Source of the DNA: Sva-07 sp031426215
Lineage (GTDB): Bacteria > Actinomycetota > Acidimicrobiia > Acidimicrobiales > Ilumatobacteraceae
Direction of reading: 5' to 3'
NCBI GenBank assembly: GCA_031426215.1
Contig: JANPKU010000021.1
Span: 15,446 to 79,445 of the forward strand
Length of the DNA stretch: 64,000 nt
The notes below the pieces were generated by a model, which was not told where the DNA came from, made no database searches, and worked only from the letters and a program-made list of their open reading frames with translations. How positions within the stretch are numbered: position 1 is the first letter of the stretch; each line of letters begins with the position of its first letter. The position numbers were made by a program, and so were the translations under genes. Shown here one piece after another: positions 1-8,991 of this stretch.

Positions 1-159
1 GGTCTTGCCCGATGCTCTACCGGACGCAGTTGTGCCGGCCGGAGTCGCCCTGGCGCCCCCCTTGGCGGCGGGTTTCGCCGCGGTGGTCGAGCGCTTCTTG
101 GACGCGGACGTCTTGCTCGGCGGCGACGATCGCTTCTTGGACGGACCCCAGGTGGACAT
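1..159 (-). CDS. ftsK: Probable DNA translocase FtsK, N-terminal fragment
   Basis: This is a 53-codon open frame on the minus strand that starts at an ATG and runs off the left edge of the window. The visible residues begin MSTWGPSKKRSS and are rich in Lys, Ser, Thr and Ala, a basic low-complexity start. Actinobacterial FtsK/SpoIIIE translocases often begin this way, and ftsK commonly lies downstream of dapA and rnj, as here. No translocase motif is visible, so the name rests on gene order. FtsK would pump chromosome ends through the division septum. A GTG four codons upstream is an alternative start. It could also be another basic protein. Confidence 0.5.
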   Translation of the reverse strand, partial: MSTWGPSKKRSSPPSKTSASKKRSTTAAKPAAKGGARATPAGTTASGRASGKT

Positions 160-269
160 GACGTCGTACACGGTACCAATGGGCTGTCACCCCCGACCGT
201 GACCCCCTCCACCGGGCCCCCACGACCAGGTCGTGACGCCTCGTGTCCGAACACCCTTCGACACGGCGG

Positions 270-782
270 TCAGACGGGATCGACTTCCAAGACGGTGCCG
301 TCGGGAGCAACGGTGACATCGAGTCGTCCACCCCCGGGAGACAGCGTGGAGACGACATAGCGCACCGATCCATTGGCGCCACCCTCGATGCTGAGCGCTT
401 CGATCGTGGAGTCCGGCAGCTCGTCGCTCACCGCCACGAGGATCGAATCCTCATCGAAGTCGACGACGTCGGCCGCGAACGTGAACCCGGACGCTCCGGT
501 CAGCTTCGGCGCAGGCGGCTGCAGTTCGCCGTCGAGGAACACGTACGGCACTGCTGCCGTGGTGTCATCGACGGCGACGAACAGGTTGGTCACCTGTCGA
601 CTCGCAGTGACCTCGAAGAACACCTGACCGGCGCCGAGTTCGGCTTCGACGGCCTCGATCGCCGGGCGGATGTCGGACACGAACGAGTCGCCGCCGGCCG
701 CATCTCCATCGTCGTTGCCGCCACACGCCGTGCCGACCGCCACGATCATGCCGACGGCAACCACGACCGACCACCGCGCCAA
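270..782 (-). CDS. Putative secreted lipoprotein of unknown function
   Basis: The 170-residue product begins with a hydrophobic signal peptide ending in a lipobox (VGTAC, Cys20), so it is predicted to be lipid-anchored outside the membrane. Asp/Gly-rich linker residues follow, and then a roughly 140-residue domain that I do not recognise. The first codon used is TTG, directly adjacent to the TGA stop of the RNase J gene, which suggests translational coupling. A start at the ATG 11 codons in would shorten the signal peptide too much. It sits between rnj and the probable ftsK and is likely co-transcribed with them. No catalytic motif was seen. Confidence 0.65.
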   Translation of the reverse strand: MARWSVVVAVGMIVAVGTACGGNDDGDAAGGDSFVSDIRPAIEAVEAELGAGQVFFEVTASRQVTNLFVAVDDTTAAVPYVFLDGELQPPAPKLTGASGFTFAADVVDFDEDSILVAVSDELPDSTIEALSIEGGANGSVRYVVSTLSPGGGRLDVTVAPDGTVLEVDPV

Positions 783-2522
783 TCAGGCCTCCATGACGAC
801 CGGCACGATCATCGGCCGGCGCTTGGTGCGTTCACTGACGAACTTGCCGGCAGCGCGGCGGACGTCGCGCTCGAGCGCCTCGACGTCGCGCACGCCCTTG
901 CTCAGCGATTTCTCGACCGCGTCTGCGACGGCGTCGCACGCTTCGTCGAGGAGGTCCTCGGCCTCGGGGGCGTACACCCAGCCGCGGGTGATGATCTCGG
1001 GACCGACCAGCACCTTGCCGGTCTGGATGTCGACCGTGACCACCACGACGACCACGCCTTCCTCGGCCAGCTTCTGGCGGTCGCGCAGCACGCCTTGGCC
1101 GACGTCGCCGACGATGCCGTCGACGTACAGGTAGCCGGACGGCACACGACCGATCGGGCGAAGCTCCTTGGCACTCAGCTCCAACACGTCGCCGTCCTCA
1201 CACAGCAACACCCGGTCGCGCTGCACGCCCATCAGCTCGCCGAGTTTCGCGTTGGCGACCATGTGGCGGTACTCGCCATGGATCGGCACGAACCACTCAG
1301 GGTTCACGATCGACAGGTAAGTCTTGATCTCGTCGGCCTGGGCGTGACCGGTTGCGTGCACGTCGAGGATTCCCGAGTGGATCACCTCGGCGCCCATCCG
1401 GATCAGCCCGTCGATGACGGCGTTGACGTTGCCCTCGTTGCCCGGGATCGCATGGCTCGACAACACGACGGTGTCGTGTTCGCCGAGCTTGAGCCACTTG
1501 TTCTCGCCTCGCGCCATCAACCCCAGCGCCGACATCGGCTCGCCCTGCGACCCGGTGGAGATGATGCAGATCTGACCCGGCTGGTACTTGTCGATCTCCT
1601 CGATGTCGATGATCGCCGACTCGGGGATGTCGAGCACCTTCAGCTCACGCCCGAGCCGGATGTTCTTCTTCATGCTCAGGCCGAGCGTGGCGATCTTGCG
1701 GCCGTCGGCCATCGCGGCGTCGGCGATCTGCTGGATGCGGTGCAGGTGGCTGGCGAAACTCGCCGTGACGATTCGGCGATCGCGGTGGGCCGCGAACAGC
1801 CCGGTGAGGACCGATCCGACCGTGGTCTCGCTCGGCGAGTACCCCGCCTCTTCGGCGTTGGTCGAGTCACTCATCAACAGTCGGATGCCGGGATCCTTCG
1901 CCAACTGGCCCAGCCGGGCCAGGTCGGTGCGACGCGAGTCGACCGGGGTGAGATCGATCTTGTAGTCACCCGAGTGCAACACCACACCTTGCGTGGTGTG
2001 CACCGCAATGGCGTGAGCGTGCGGCACCGAGTGGGTGACCGGAATGAACTCGACGGCCAGCGAGCCGATCTCGACCGTCTCGCCGTCGGCAACCTTGCGC
2101 ATGTCGGTCTTGGGGAGCAACCCGGCTTCCTCGATGCGGTTGCGCGCCAACCCGAGGGTGAGCGCAGCTCCGTAGATCGGCAACGGGTCGCTGCGCAGAT
2201 CGCCGATGCCGTCGTGATCGCGCAGCAGGTACTGGATGGCGCCCACATGATCCTCGTGGCCGTGGGTGAGTACCAGCGCCGAGATCCGCGCTGCGTTCTC
2301 ACGCAAATAGGTGAAGTCGGGCAGAATCAGGTCGACGCCGTGCATGTTGGCGTCGGGGAACATCAACCCACAGTCGATGAGGATGATCGTGCGGTCGGGA
2401 TCGTCTGCCGCGCCCTGCTCGATCGCCATGCAGTTCCGGCCGATCTCACCGAGGCCACCGAGGAAGATGATCCGAACGGGGACCTTCGAGTTGGTGGAGC
2501 CGGGCGGCGTGCGCTCAGCCAC
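783..2522 (-). CDS. rnj: Ribonuclease J
   Basis: This is a metallo-beta-lactamase/beta-CASP nuclease that processes and degrades RNA, with 5'-3' exonuclease and endonuclease activities known for the family. After a short N-terminal tail comes the hallmark HGHEDH zinc-binding motif (about residues 87-92), then the beta-CASP region and a C-terminal domain. I chose the GTG at 2522 as start: it overlaps the dapA stop by 8 bp and gives 579 residues, normal for the family. The open frame continues 33 codons further upstream, but inside dapA. The gene is flanked by dapA and the lipoprotein gene on the same strand. Confidence 0.93.
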   Translation of the reverse strand: MAERTPPGSTNSKVPVRIIFLGGLGEIGRNCMAIEQGAADDPDRTIILIDCGLMFPDANMHGVDLILPDFTYLRENAARISALVLTHGHEDHVGAIQYLLRDHDGIGDLRSDPLPIYGAALTLGLARNRIEEAGLLPKTDMRKVADGETVEIGSLAVEFIPVTHSVPHAHAIAVHTTQGVVLHSGDYKIDLTPVDSRRTDLARLGQLAKDPGIRLLMSDSTNAEEAGYSPSETTVGSVLTGLFAAHRDRRIVTASFASHLHRIQQIADAAMADGRKIATLGLSMKKNIRLGRELKVLDIPESAIIDIEEIDKYQPGQICIISTGSQGEPMSALGLMARGENKWLKLGEHDTVVLSSHAIPGNEGNVNAVIDGLIRMGAEVIHSGILDVHATGHAQADEIKTYLSIVNPEWFVPIHGEYRHMVANAKLGELMGVQRDRVLLCEDGDVLELSAKELRPIGRVPSGYLYVDGIVGDVGQGVLRDRQKLAEEGVVVVVVTVDIQTGKVLVGPEIITRGWVYAPEAEDLLDEACDAVADAVEKSLSKGVRDVEALERDVRRAAGKFVSERTKRRPMIVPVVMEA

Positions 2523-3414
2523 GGGCGGCGACCAGACGGTCGTACACGCCGCGGGCGGCGTCTTCGAGTCCGTGGGGAGTGGGGCCCATCGGAGACCGGC
2601 ATTCCCCGACAGCATGACCAAGTGCTCTCAGCATCGCCTTCGACGGTACCGGGTTCGGAGCAGCCTCGGTGTTCGCGAACTCGTAGCTCTCGCACTGGCG
2701 AGCGTTGATCTGCCGGGCCGCCGCTGGGTCGCCGCGTCCCCAAGCGTTGAACATCTCGACGTGGTCGGGTGTGCACCAGTGAGTGGCCACCCCGATTGCT
2801 CCGACAGCTCCGACTGCCAGCAACGGCAGCGTCATCGAGTCGTCACCCGAGTAGATCTCGAAGCCGTCGGGGCTGTTCGCTGCGACCGCGGCGGTGGCAC
2901 CCGGGTTCCCGGCAGCGTCCTTGAGGGCAACGATGTTCGCCACGTCATTGGCGAGACGAACGATCGTGGTGCTCTCGATCTTGCGGCCGGTGCGCTTGGG
3001 GATGTCGTAGAGCACCACCGGTAGGTCGGTGGACGCGGCGATCGCCCGGAAGTGCGTCTCCAGGCCGGCCTGCGACGGTCGGCTGTAGTACGGGCAGACG
3101 CCCAGGATGCCGGCAACCCCGAGATGCCCCGCCTCCTCGGTGAGGCCGATGTCGTGCAACGTGTTCGACCCGGTCGTGCCAGCGATCACCGGGACCGTCA
3201 CGGCGTTGACGACCGCTTCGAACAGCGTGAGTTTCTCGTCGATCGACAACACGGGCGATTCCCCGGTCGTGCCCGACACCACGAGGCCCTCGTTGCCCTG
3301 CTCGACCAGCCACTTGGCCAGCGCCACCGCTGCGTCGACATCGAGTGCGCCGTCGTCGCCGAACGGGGTGACCATGGCAGTGAGGACTCGACCGAAGCGC
3401 GACATCAGCGACAC
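2515..3414 (-). CDS. dapA: 4-hydroxy-tetrahydrodipicolinate synthase
   Basis: DapA condenses pyruvate with aspartate semialdehyde in the diaminopimelate/lysine pathway. The 299-residue protein has the TIM-barrel family signatures: GTTGES (48-53), a YDIPKRTG segment supplying Tyr136 and Arg141, and the Schiff-base lysine in VALKDAAGN (Lys165). The start is GTG; an in-frame ATG three codons later is possible. The 3' end overlaps rnj by 8 bp, so the two are probably translationally coupled. dapB of the same pathway lies about 7.7 kb away on the same strand, separated by transporter genes and a RAYT element. Confidence 0.95.
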   Translation of the reverse strand: MSLMSRFGRVLTAMVTPFGDDGALDVDAAVALAKWLVEQGNEGLVVSGTTGESPVLSIDEKLTLFEAVVNAVTVPVIAGTTGSNTLHDIGLTEEAGHLGVAGILGVCPYYSRPSQAGLETHFRAIAASTDLPVVLYDIPKRTGRKIESTTIVRLANDVANIVALKDAAGNPGATAAVAANSPDGFEIYSGDDSMTLPLLAVGAVGAIGVATHWCTPDHVEMFNAWGRGDPAAARQINARQCESYEFANTEAAPNPVPSKAMLRALGHAVGECRSPMGPTPHGLEDAARGVYDRLVAARG

Positions 3415-3471
3415 CGCCCCGGCGGGGTGCAGGGCTGTCGGGCGGTCGTCACACGATTCACGGACCGCAAC

Positions 3472-4590
3472 CTATTCGATGACCGCCACTTCGTGCAGTT
3501 CGGTTCGAGACGACCCGTGGGCCCGGCCGACTGCTCCACGGATCATTTCTGTCCCGAGCCGCTCGAAGGGATCGCGGCGAGCCACCTCGACGCGCCACGC
3601 GACGTACAGCACCGCACCCAGGGTGATCGGGACGACATAGGTGAGCAGCCGGTACACGAGGACGCCTGCGAGCGCCGACGGTGCGTCCACACCCGCAGCG
3701 ACGAGCGCACCGGTCAGCCCGGCTTCGACCACGCCGACGCCGCCGGGAACCGGGACGAACGAACTGAGCAGCGTGACCACGAAGTACACGCGGGCGAACT
3801 CGATCAGACCCAGTTCATCACCCACGCCGAGCCCCCGCAGCGCGACGAGCAGGATGATCGCACCGATCGACTGCGCGAGAGCGGTGCTCGCCAGCAACCC
3901 GAAGGGGCGCATCGCAACCGCCCGCAGGGAGGCTCGCACCTCGAGCAGACCCGCGCCAAGGTCGTGACATGCCATCCGGCCGGCCAACGACGGCCTCCGC
4001 ACGATGGCACGATCGGCCAGTTTTCGCACCACCGCGACCAGCCAGGCAGTGACGCGCTCGGATCGGAGTACCACCGCCCAGAACAACGCCGAACCCGTGA
4101 CCACCACGGCACACGCGCCGAGCATCGCGAGGTCGGTCGTCGTGGGCGATCGCTGCGTGATGTCCACCAGCAACACACCCAAGGGCAAGATCCACGTGAC
4201 GAACGTCGTGGCGACCCCGTACGCGACCAGCATCGACGTGAAGGTCGTGTTGGGAACCGCCGCGTCACGGGCGATCGACCAACGCAGCCCGGTGCCCAAT
4301 GGCCCGCCGAGTGGCACTCCCTTGCTGGCGGCGGTGCCGACGTCGTGGATGGTCAGCGAACGCAGGAACGACGTGGTGCCGAGCAGCCGTTGCACGATGC
4401 CGGCCCGACTTGCGCGTTCGACGACGCCCAGCCCGACCAGGACGGCCACGACACCGACCGACAGTGAACGCATCTCGCCGACGGCCTCGCCGATCGTGTT
4501 GCGTTGGAACCACACCGCTCCCGCCAGGACGCCGCCGACCAGTACGACCAGCGTCACACGGACGAGATCGGTCGTCGATCGGCGGGCCAC
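3472..4590 (-). CDS. Flippase-like membrane protein (LPG synthase TM-region family)
   Basis: This is a 372-residue multipass membrane protein. Near the C-terminus it carries FVPVPGGVGVVEAGL (about 278-292) followed by YRLLTYVVPITLG, the conserved end of the lysylphosphatidylglycerol-synthase transmembrane family (UPF0104, AglD/YbhN-like). Members are integral membrane proteins linked to lipid or glycolipid transfer. The soluble aminoacyl-transferase domain of MprF is absent, so it is unlikely to make lysyl-PG itself. It starts at GTG. It lies 57 bp downstream of the dapA start on the same strand and diverges from the ABC transporter. Substrate unknown. Confidence 0.8.
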   Translation of the reverse strand: MARRSTTDLVRVTLVVLVGGVLAGAVWFQRNTIGEAVGEMRSLSVGVVAVLVGLGVVERASRAGIVQRLLGTTSFLRSLTIHDVGTAASKGVPLGGPLGTGLRWSIARDAAVPNTTFTSMLVAYGVATTFVTWILPLGVLLVDITQRSPTTTDLAMLGACAVVVTGSALFWAVVLRSERVTAWLVAVVRKLADRAIVRRPSLAGRMACHDLGAGLLEVRASLRAVAMRPFGLLASTALAQSIGAIILLVALRGLGVGDELGLIEFARVYFVVTLLSSFVPVPGGVGVVEAGLTGALVAAGVDAPSALAGVLVYRLLTYVVPITLGAVLYVAWRVEVARRDPFERLGTEMIRGAVGRAHGSSRTELHEVAVIE

Positions 4591-4670
4591 GAACGGAAGG
4601 TATGCCCGTGATGAACGGCGTGCGAAGTCAAGCCAGGCAGTAGTTTCTCCGGTGCGTGAACAACAACCTG

Positions 4671-4676
4671 AAGGAG
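4671..4676 (+). promoter_or_regulatory. Shine-Dalgarno site of the ABC substrate-binding protein
   Basis: AAGGAG lies 6 nt ahead of the ATG at 4683. It fixes the start there rather than at the in-frame GTG at 4656, which would put the ribosome site inside the coding region. Confidence 0.75.
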
Positions 4677-4682
4677 AACATC

Positions 4683-5621
4683 ATGCGACGCTCCCCCGCC
4701 CTGCGCCGGATCATCCCGGCCATCGCCGTCGGCGCCCTCGTCTTTGCCGCGTGCGGCAGTGACGACGATTCCAGCGACGCATCGGACACCACCGATGCCG
4801 CATCCGACGCTCCCGTCGACTCCGGCGTGACCGACACCACAGCCGCCGCCGCCGACGGCGACGCCGCAGGAGACTGCGCGGCCACGATCGACGAGGGTGT
4901 CCTCACCATCGCCACCGGGGAACCTGCCTTCTACCCGTGGGTGATCGACGACGCCCCGGAGACCGGCGAAGGATTCGAAGCTGCCGTCGCGTATGCCGTC
5001 GCCGCCGAGATGGGCTACGAGGGCGACGCCGTCGTCTGGACGCGCACCACGTTCGACGAGGCGATCCAGCCCGGCGCGAAGTCGTTCGACATGAACCTCC
5101 AGCAGTACTCGATCACTCCCGAACGAGCCGAGAACATCGATTTCTCGCTGCCGTACTTCACGAGCAACCAGGCCATCGTCGCCCTCGAAGGCTCCTCGGC
5201 GGAGGGGGCGACCACCGTTGCCGACCTCAAGGACGTCAAGTTCGGCGCCCAGGTCGGCACCACCAGCCTGGCGTTCATCACCGACGTCATCCAGCCCACC
5301 CAGGAACCGTTCGTGTACGACGACAACGTCGGCGCCAAGGCCGCGCTCGAAGCGAACCAGATTGACGCTGCCGTCTTCGACCTGCCGACCGCGCTGTTCG
5401 TGTCGGGTGTGGAGATCGAGGGCAGCGCCGTCGTCGGCCAGTTCCCCGCCGACGCCGGCGGCACGACCGATCAGTTCGGCTTCGTCCTCGAGAAGGACAG
5501 CGCCTTGACGTCATGCGTCGACGCTGCGATCACGACGCTCACCGAGAACGGCGAACTCGATGCGATCACCCAGGAATGGCTCTCGGACTTCACCGGTGCG
5601 CCGGTGATCACGGTCGAGTGA
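4683..5621 (+). CDS. Polar amino acid ABC transporter, substrate-binding lipoprotein
   Basis: The 312-residue protein opens with Arg-rich residues, a hydrophobic segment and a lipobox (LVFAAC, Cys24), then an Asp/Ser/Ala-rich linker of about 35 residues. The rest resembles the family-3 extracellular solute-binding fold (for example LTIATGEPAFYPWV near the start and a closing TQEWLSDF). It would capture an amino acid outside the membrane and hand it to the permease encoded 31 bp downstream. Gene order binding protein, permease, ATPase is a complete importer. Which amino acid is carried cannot be read from the sequence. Confidence 0.9.
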   Translation: MRRSPALRRIIPAIAVGALVFAACGSDDDSSDASDTTDAASDAPVDSGVTDTTAAAADGDAAGDCAATIDEGVLTIATGEPAFYPWVIDDAPETGEGFEAAVAYAVAAEMGYEGDAVVWTRTTFDEAIQPGAKSFDMNLQQYSITPERAENIDFSLPYFTSNQAIVALEGSSAEGATTVADLKDVKFGAQVGTTSLAFITDVIQPTQEPFVYDDNVGAKAALEANQIDAAVFDLPTALFVSGVEIEGSAVVGQFPADAGGTTDQFGFVLEKDSALTSCVDAAITTLTENGELDAITQEWLSDFTGAPVITVE

Positions 5622-5652
5622 CCCGACCAGGCACCGACTTCTTCCTGCACTG

Positions 5653-6489
5653 ATGCCCGACCGACCGACCCGGCGCGAGCGCTACGAGCGCGCTCGACGC
5701 CGGCGGTCGGTCGTCGTCGCCGCGATCAGCACCATCGTGGTGGTCGGCGCGTTGATCGTGCTGATCCCGCTCACGCCCGGCTGGGAGCGGGTCCGTCAGG
5801 CGTTCTTCGACGGTGACGTGTTCATCGACACGTTCCCCGGTCTGCTCGATGCGTTCTGGCTCGACGTGAGGATCCTGCTGTGGTCGACCCCGCCGATCCT
5901 GGTGGTGTCGCTGCTGGTCGCCCTCGCTCGCAACACCCGCAGCCCGGCTCTGTTCCCCCTGCGTGCGTTCGCCGTGATCTACACCGATGTGCTGCGCGGC
6001 ATCCCCGTCATCCTGCTCGTTTTCCTGATCGGCTTCGGCGTACCGGCGCTCGGCCTCTCACGCGAGTGGGCGAACCCGCTCATCTGGGGCAGCGTCACCC
6101 TCGTGCTGTCGTATTCGGCGTACACCGCCGAGATCATCCGGGCCGGCATCGACGCCGTACACGAGAGCCAGCGTGCCGGTGCGCGCTCGCTCGGCATGAC
6201 GAGCAGCCAGACGATGCGCACGATCGTCCTGCCACAGGCGTTCCGCAAGATCGTGCCGCCGCTGATGAACACCTTCGTGAGTCTCCAGAAGGACGTGGCG
6301 CTCGTGAGCCTGATCGGCCCGGTCGAGATCCTTCGCCAGGCGGGCATCGACAAGGCGACCTACGCGAACTTCACCCCGTACGTGGCGGCGTCGCTGATCT
6401 TCCTCGCACTCACCATCCCCTGCACCCGACTCGCCGACTGGGCACTGGCACGCCAGCGCGCCCGTACCGGAGCGACCACGATCGCATGA
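5653..6489 (+). CDS. Amino acid ABC transporter permease
   Basis: This 278-residue integral membrane protein belongs to the HisM/GlnP type of binding-protein-dependent permeases. A basic N-terminus precedes the first membrane helix. The coupling loop that contacts the ATPase is visible as the segment with EIIRAGIDAVHESQRAGARS followed by LGMTSSQTMRTIVLPQA (about 160-195). Only one permease gene is present, so the channel is probably a homodimer. Its stop overlaps the start of the ATPase gene as ATGA, a sign of translational coupling. Confidence 0.9.
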   Translation: MPDRPTRRERYERARRRRSVVVAAISTIVVVGALIVLIPLTPGWERVRQAFFDGDVFIDTFPGLLDAFWLDVRILLWSTPPILVVSLLVALARNTRSPALFPLRAFAVIYTDVLRGIPVILLVFLIGFGVPALGLSREWANPLIWGSVTLVLSYSAYTAEIIRAGIDAVHESQRAGARSLGMTSSQTMRTIVLPQAFRKIVPPLMNTFVSLQKDVALVSLIGPVEILRQAGIDKATYANFTPYVAASLIFLALTIPCTRLADWALARQRARTGATTIA

Positions 6490-7259
6490 ACGACACCGCG
6501 AGCGCGCCGGTTCCCGCGATGAAACTCTCGATGCGAGGCGTCTGCAAGTCGTTCGGATCGACGGTCGTGCTCGACGGAATCGACCTCGACGTGGCCGAAG
6601 GCGATGTGATCACGTTGATCGGTGCCTCCGGCTCCGGGAAGTCGACGTTGCTGCGCTGTCTGAACCTGCTCGAGCCGACCGACGACGGGCAGGTGCTCCT
6701 CGACGGTGTCGACATCGCCGAACCCGGCCTCGATCCCGATCCGATCCGGCGGCGCATCGGCATGGTGTTCCAGAGTTTCAATCTCTTCCCGCACATGAGC
6801 GTCATCGACAACGTCACCATCGGCCCGCGCAAGGTGCTCGGCACCGACAAGTCGCAGGCACGACGAGACGGCCTCGAGATGCTCGAACGGCTCGGCCTCA
6901 CCGAACGCGCCGAGGCGTACCCCGACCAGTTGTCGGGCGGTCAACAGCAGCGGGTGGCGATCGCCCGATCACTGGCGATGAACCCAGAGGTGCTGTTGCT
7001 CGACGAGATCACCTCGGCGCTCGATCCCGAGTTGGTCGGTGAGGTACTCGACGTGGTCCGCAATTTGAAGGCCGCGGGTATGACGATGCTGTTCGCCACC
7101 CACGAGATGGCGTTCGCCCGCGAGATCAGCGACCGGGTCTGCTTCCTGCATCGCGGGCGCATCCTCGAAGAAGGCCCACCGTCGCAGATCTTCGAGTCAC
7201 CCAGAGAGGCGCGTACGCAAGCGTTCCTCCAGCGCGTCATCGACGCCGGCCGACTCTGA
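6486..7259 (+). CDS. Amino acid ABC transporter ATP-binding protein
   Basis: The 257-residue ATPase of the GlnQ/HisP type has Walker A GASGSGKS (46-53), Q-loop Gln96, signature LSGGQ (149-153), Walker B with LLLDEITSALD (170-180) and the switch histidine in ATHEMAFA. The usual Pro after the Walker B Glu is Ile here, a variant found in this subfamily that leaves the catalytic Glu intact. I start it at the ATG overlapping the permease stop. The much longer upstream open frame lies inside the permease gene. It ends 23 bp before the convergent acyl-CoA synthetase. Confidence 0.95.
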   Translation: MNDTASAPVPAMKLSMRGVCKSFGSTVVLDGIDLDVAEGDVITLIGASGSGKSTLLRCLNLLEPTDDGQVLLDGVDIAEPGLDPDPIRRRIGMVFQSFNLFPHMSVIDNVTIGPRKVLGTDKSQARRDGLEMLERLGLTERAEAYPDQLSGGQQQRVAIARSLAMNPEVLLLDEITSALDPELVGEVLDVVRNLKAAGMTMLFATHEMAFAREISDRVCFLHRGRILEEGPPSQIFESPREARTQAFLQRVIDAGRL

Positions 7260-7282
7260 CCCAACGCCGACTCGAACCCCGC

Positions 7283-8905
7283 TCAGGGCATCAGGGTCGT
7301 GGCGTACTCGTCGCGCAGGGTCTTCTTCGAGAACTTGCCGACACTCGTCTTGGGCACCTCATCGATCCAGACCACGCCCTTGGGCATCTGCCACTTGGCG
7401 ATCTTGCCCTCGAGGAACGAGAGAACCTCGTCCTCGGTCAGTTCCTCGCCGGGAACGACCACCACGCACGCGAGCGGCGCCTCACCCCAGCGTTCGTGGG
7501 CGACACCGATCACCGCGGCCTCGGCGATCTTCGGGTGGCCCATCAACTCGTTCTCGAGTTCGACCGAGCTGATCCACTCGCCGCCACTCTTGATGAGGTC
7601 CTTGGTCCGGTCGACCAGGCGGACGAAGCCGCGCTCGTTCACGGTGGCGACGTCGCCGGTCCTCAACCAGCCGTCGTCGGTGAAGCTCTCGCGGGAGCGG
7701 GCGTCGTCGTAGTAGTCCGAGGCGATCCAGTTGCCCCGGCACTGCAGCTCACCGCTGCTCTCGCCATCCCAGGGCACCGGGTTGGTCGTGCCCGGTTCGA
7801 CCACACGGCACTCGGCGCCGAACACGATGCGACCCACCTGCGTACGGAGCTCAGCCTGCTGGTCCTGCGGGAGCTGCTCCTGGTCGGCGTCGAGACGGCA
7901 CACAGCGGCGATCGGGCTGGTCTCGGTCATGCCCCACGCTTGGAAGATGGGCAGACCCGTCTGTTCGCGGTACGCCTCGGACAACGCCTTCGGCACCGCC
8001 GAGCCTCCGCACGGGATGCTCCGCAGCGACGACGTGTCCTTGCCCTCCAATTCGGGCAGCACGGCCATCCAGATCGTGGGAACGCCTGCGGCCACGGTGA
8101 CCTTCTCGTTCACGATCAGTTCGGCGATCGCTGGACCTGAGAGGTTGGGGCCGGGCATCACGAGGTTTGCGCCCGTCGCGACTGCGGCGTGGGCGAGCCC
8201 CCATGCGTTTGCGTGGAACATCGGAACCACCGGGAGGATCACGTCACTCTCGCGGGCACCGAGGCTGTCGGCGGTCATTGCGCCCATGGTGTGCAGGAAC
8301 GTCGACCGGTGGGTGTACACGACGCCCTTGGGATTGCCGGTCGTGCCGCTCGTGTAACACATGCTCGCTGCCCGATGCTCGTCGTCGACGTGGAACTCGA
8401 CGGGGTCAGCAGCGGCGAGGAGCTCCTCGTAGTCGAGGAGCTCATGGCCGGCGAGATCGGCGGGGATGTCGCCCGTTCCGTCGTCCATCATCACGAGATG
8501 CTTCACGTTCTCGAACGTGGGCAGCAGCGGTGCGAGCAGACCCAGCAGCGAACGGTCGACGAAGATCACCTCGTCGTCGGCATGGTTGACGATGTAGGTG
8601 AGCTGCTCGGGGAACAGCCGGATGTTGAGCGTGTGGAGCACCCGACCGGTGCACGGTGCGGCGAAATAGAGCTCGAGGTGGCGGGCGGTGTTCCATGCGA
8701 ACGTTGCGACGCGGCCGTCGGCGGAGATCCCGAGGTCGTCGAGCACGCCGCCGAGCTTGCGGGTGCGCTCCGCCCATGCGCCGTACGTGGTCCTCTGCAG
8801 GCCCGACCCGGTGGCGGTCACGATCACCTTGTGCGGGTGGTACTTCTCGGCCCGCTCGAAGATGTGGGGAATGGCGAGCGGAACGTCTTGCATCAGGCCC
8901 TGCAT
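7283..8905 (-). CDS. Long-chain fatty-acid-CoA ligase (FadD-type)
   Basis: This AMP-forming acyl-CoA synthetase would activate a fatty or other carboxylic acid to its CoA thioester with ATP. The P-loop reads YTSGTTGNPKG, followed by a GMTETSP segment, GWLRTGDVA and the C-terminal catalytic Lys region near PKTSVGKFSKK. With the start at ATG 8905 (MQGLMQDV) it has 540 residues, the family norm. The frame continues 21 codons upstream into an Arg-rich run that looks non-coding. Its neighbours are an ABC importer (convergent) and a membrane protein (divergent), neither of which reveals the substrate. Confidence 0.9.
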   Translation of the reverse strand: MQGLMQDVPLAIPHIFERAEKYHPHKVIVTATGSGLQRTTYGAWAERTRKLGGVLDDLGISADGRVATFAWNTARHLELYFAAPCTGRVLHTLNIRLFPEQLTYIVNHADDEVIFVDRSLLGLLAPLLPTFENVKHLVMMDDGTGDIPADLAGHELLDYEELLAAADPVEFHVDDEHRAASMCYTSGTTGNPKGVVYTHRSTFLHTMGAMTADSLGARESDVILPVVPMFHANAWGLAHAAVATGANLVMPGPNLSGPAIAELIVNEKVTVAAGVPTIWMAVLPELEGKDTSSLRSIPCGGSAVPKALSEAYREQTGLPIFQAWGMTETSPIAAVCRLDADQEQLPQDQQAELRTQVGRIVFGAECRVVEPGTTNPVPWDGESSGELQCRGNWIASDYYDDARSRESFTDDGWLRTGDVATVNERGFVRLVDRTKDLIKSGGEWISSVELENELMGHPKIAEAAVIGVAHERWGEAPLACVVVVPGEELTEDEVLSFLEGKIAKWQMPKGVVWIDEVPKTSVGKFSKKTLRDEYATTLMP

Positions 8906-8991
8906 GAAGTGCGAACGTAGCGCACGGCGCCGACGGTCGATCCAACGGGGGCGGTACCGTTTCGCCACATGAGCAACCCTGCGAGCGCCGC

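Noticed and set aside
243..2708. An 821-codon open frame on the plus strand opposite rnj and dapA
   Set aside because: It is antisense to clear RNase J and DapA coding sequence. Its translation is Arg/His/Asp/Val-rich without any domain, a usual artefact of high-GC genes read on the other strand.
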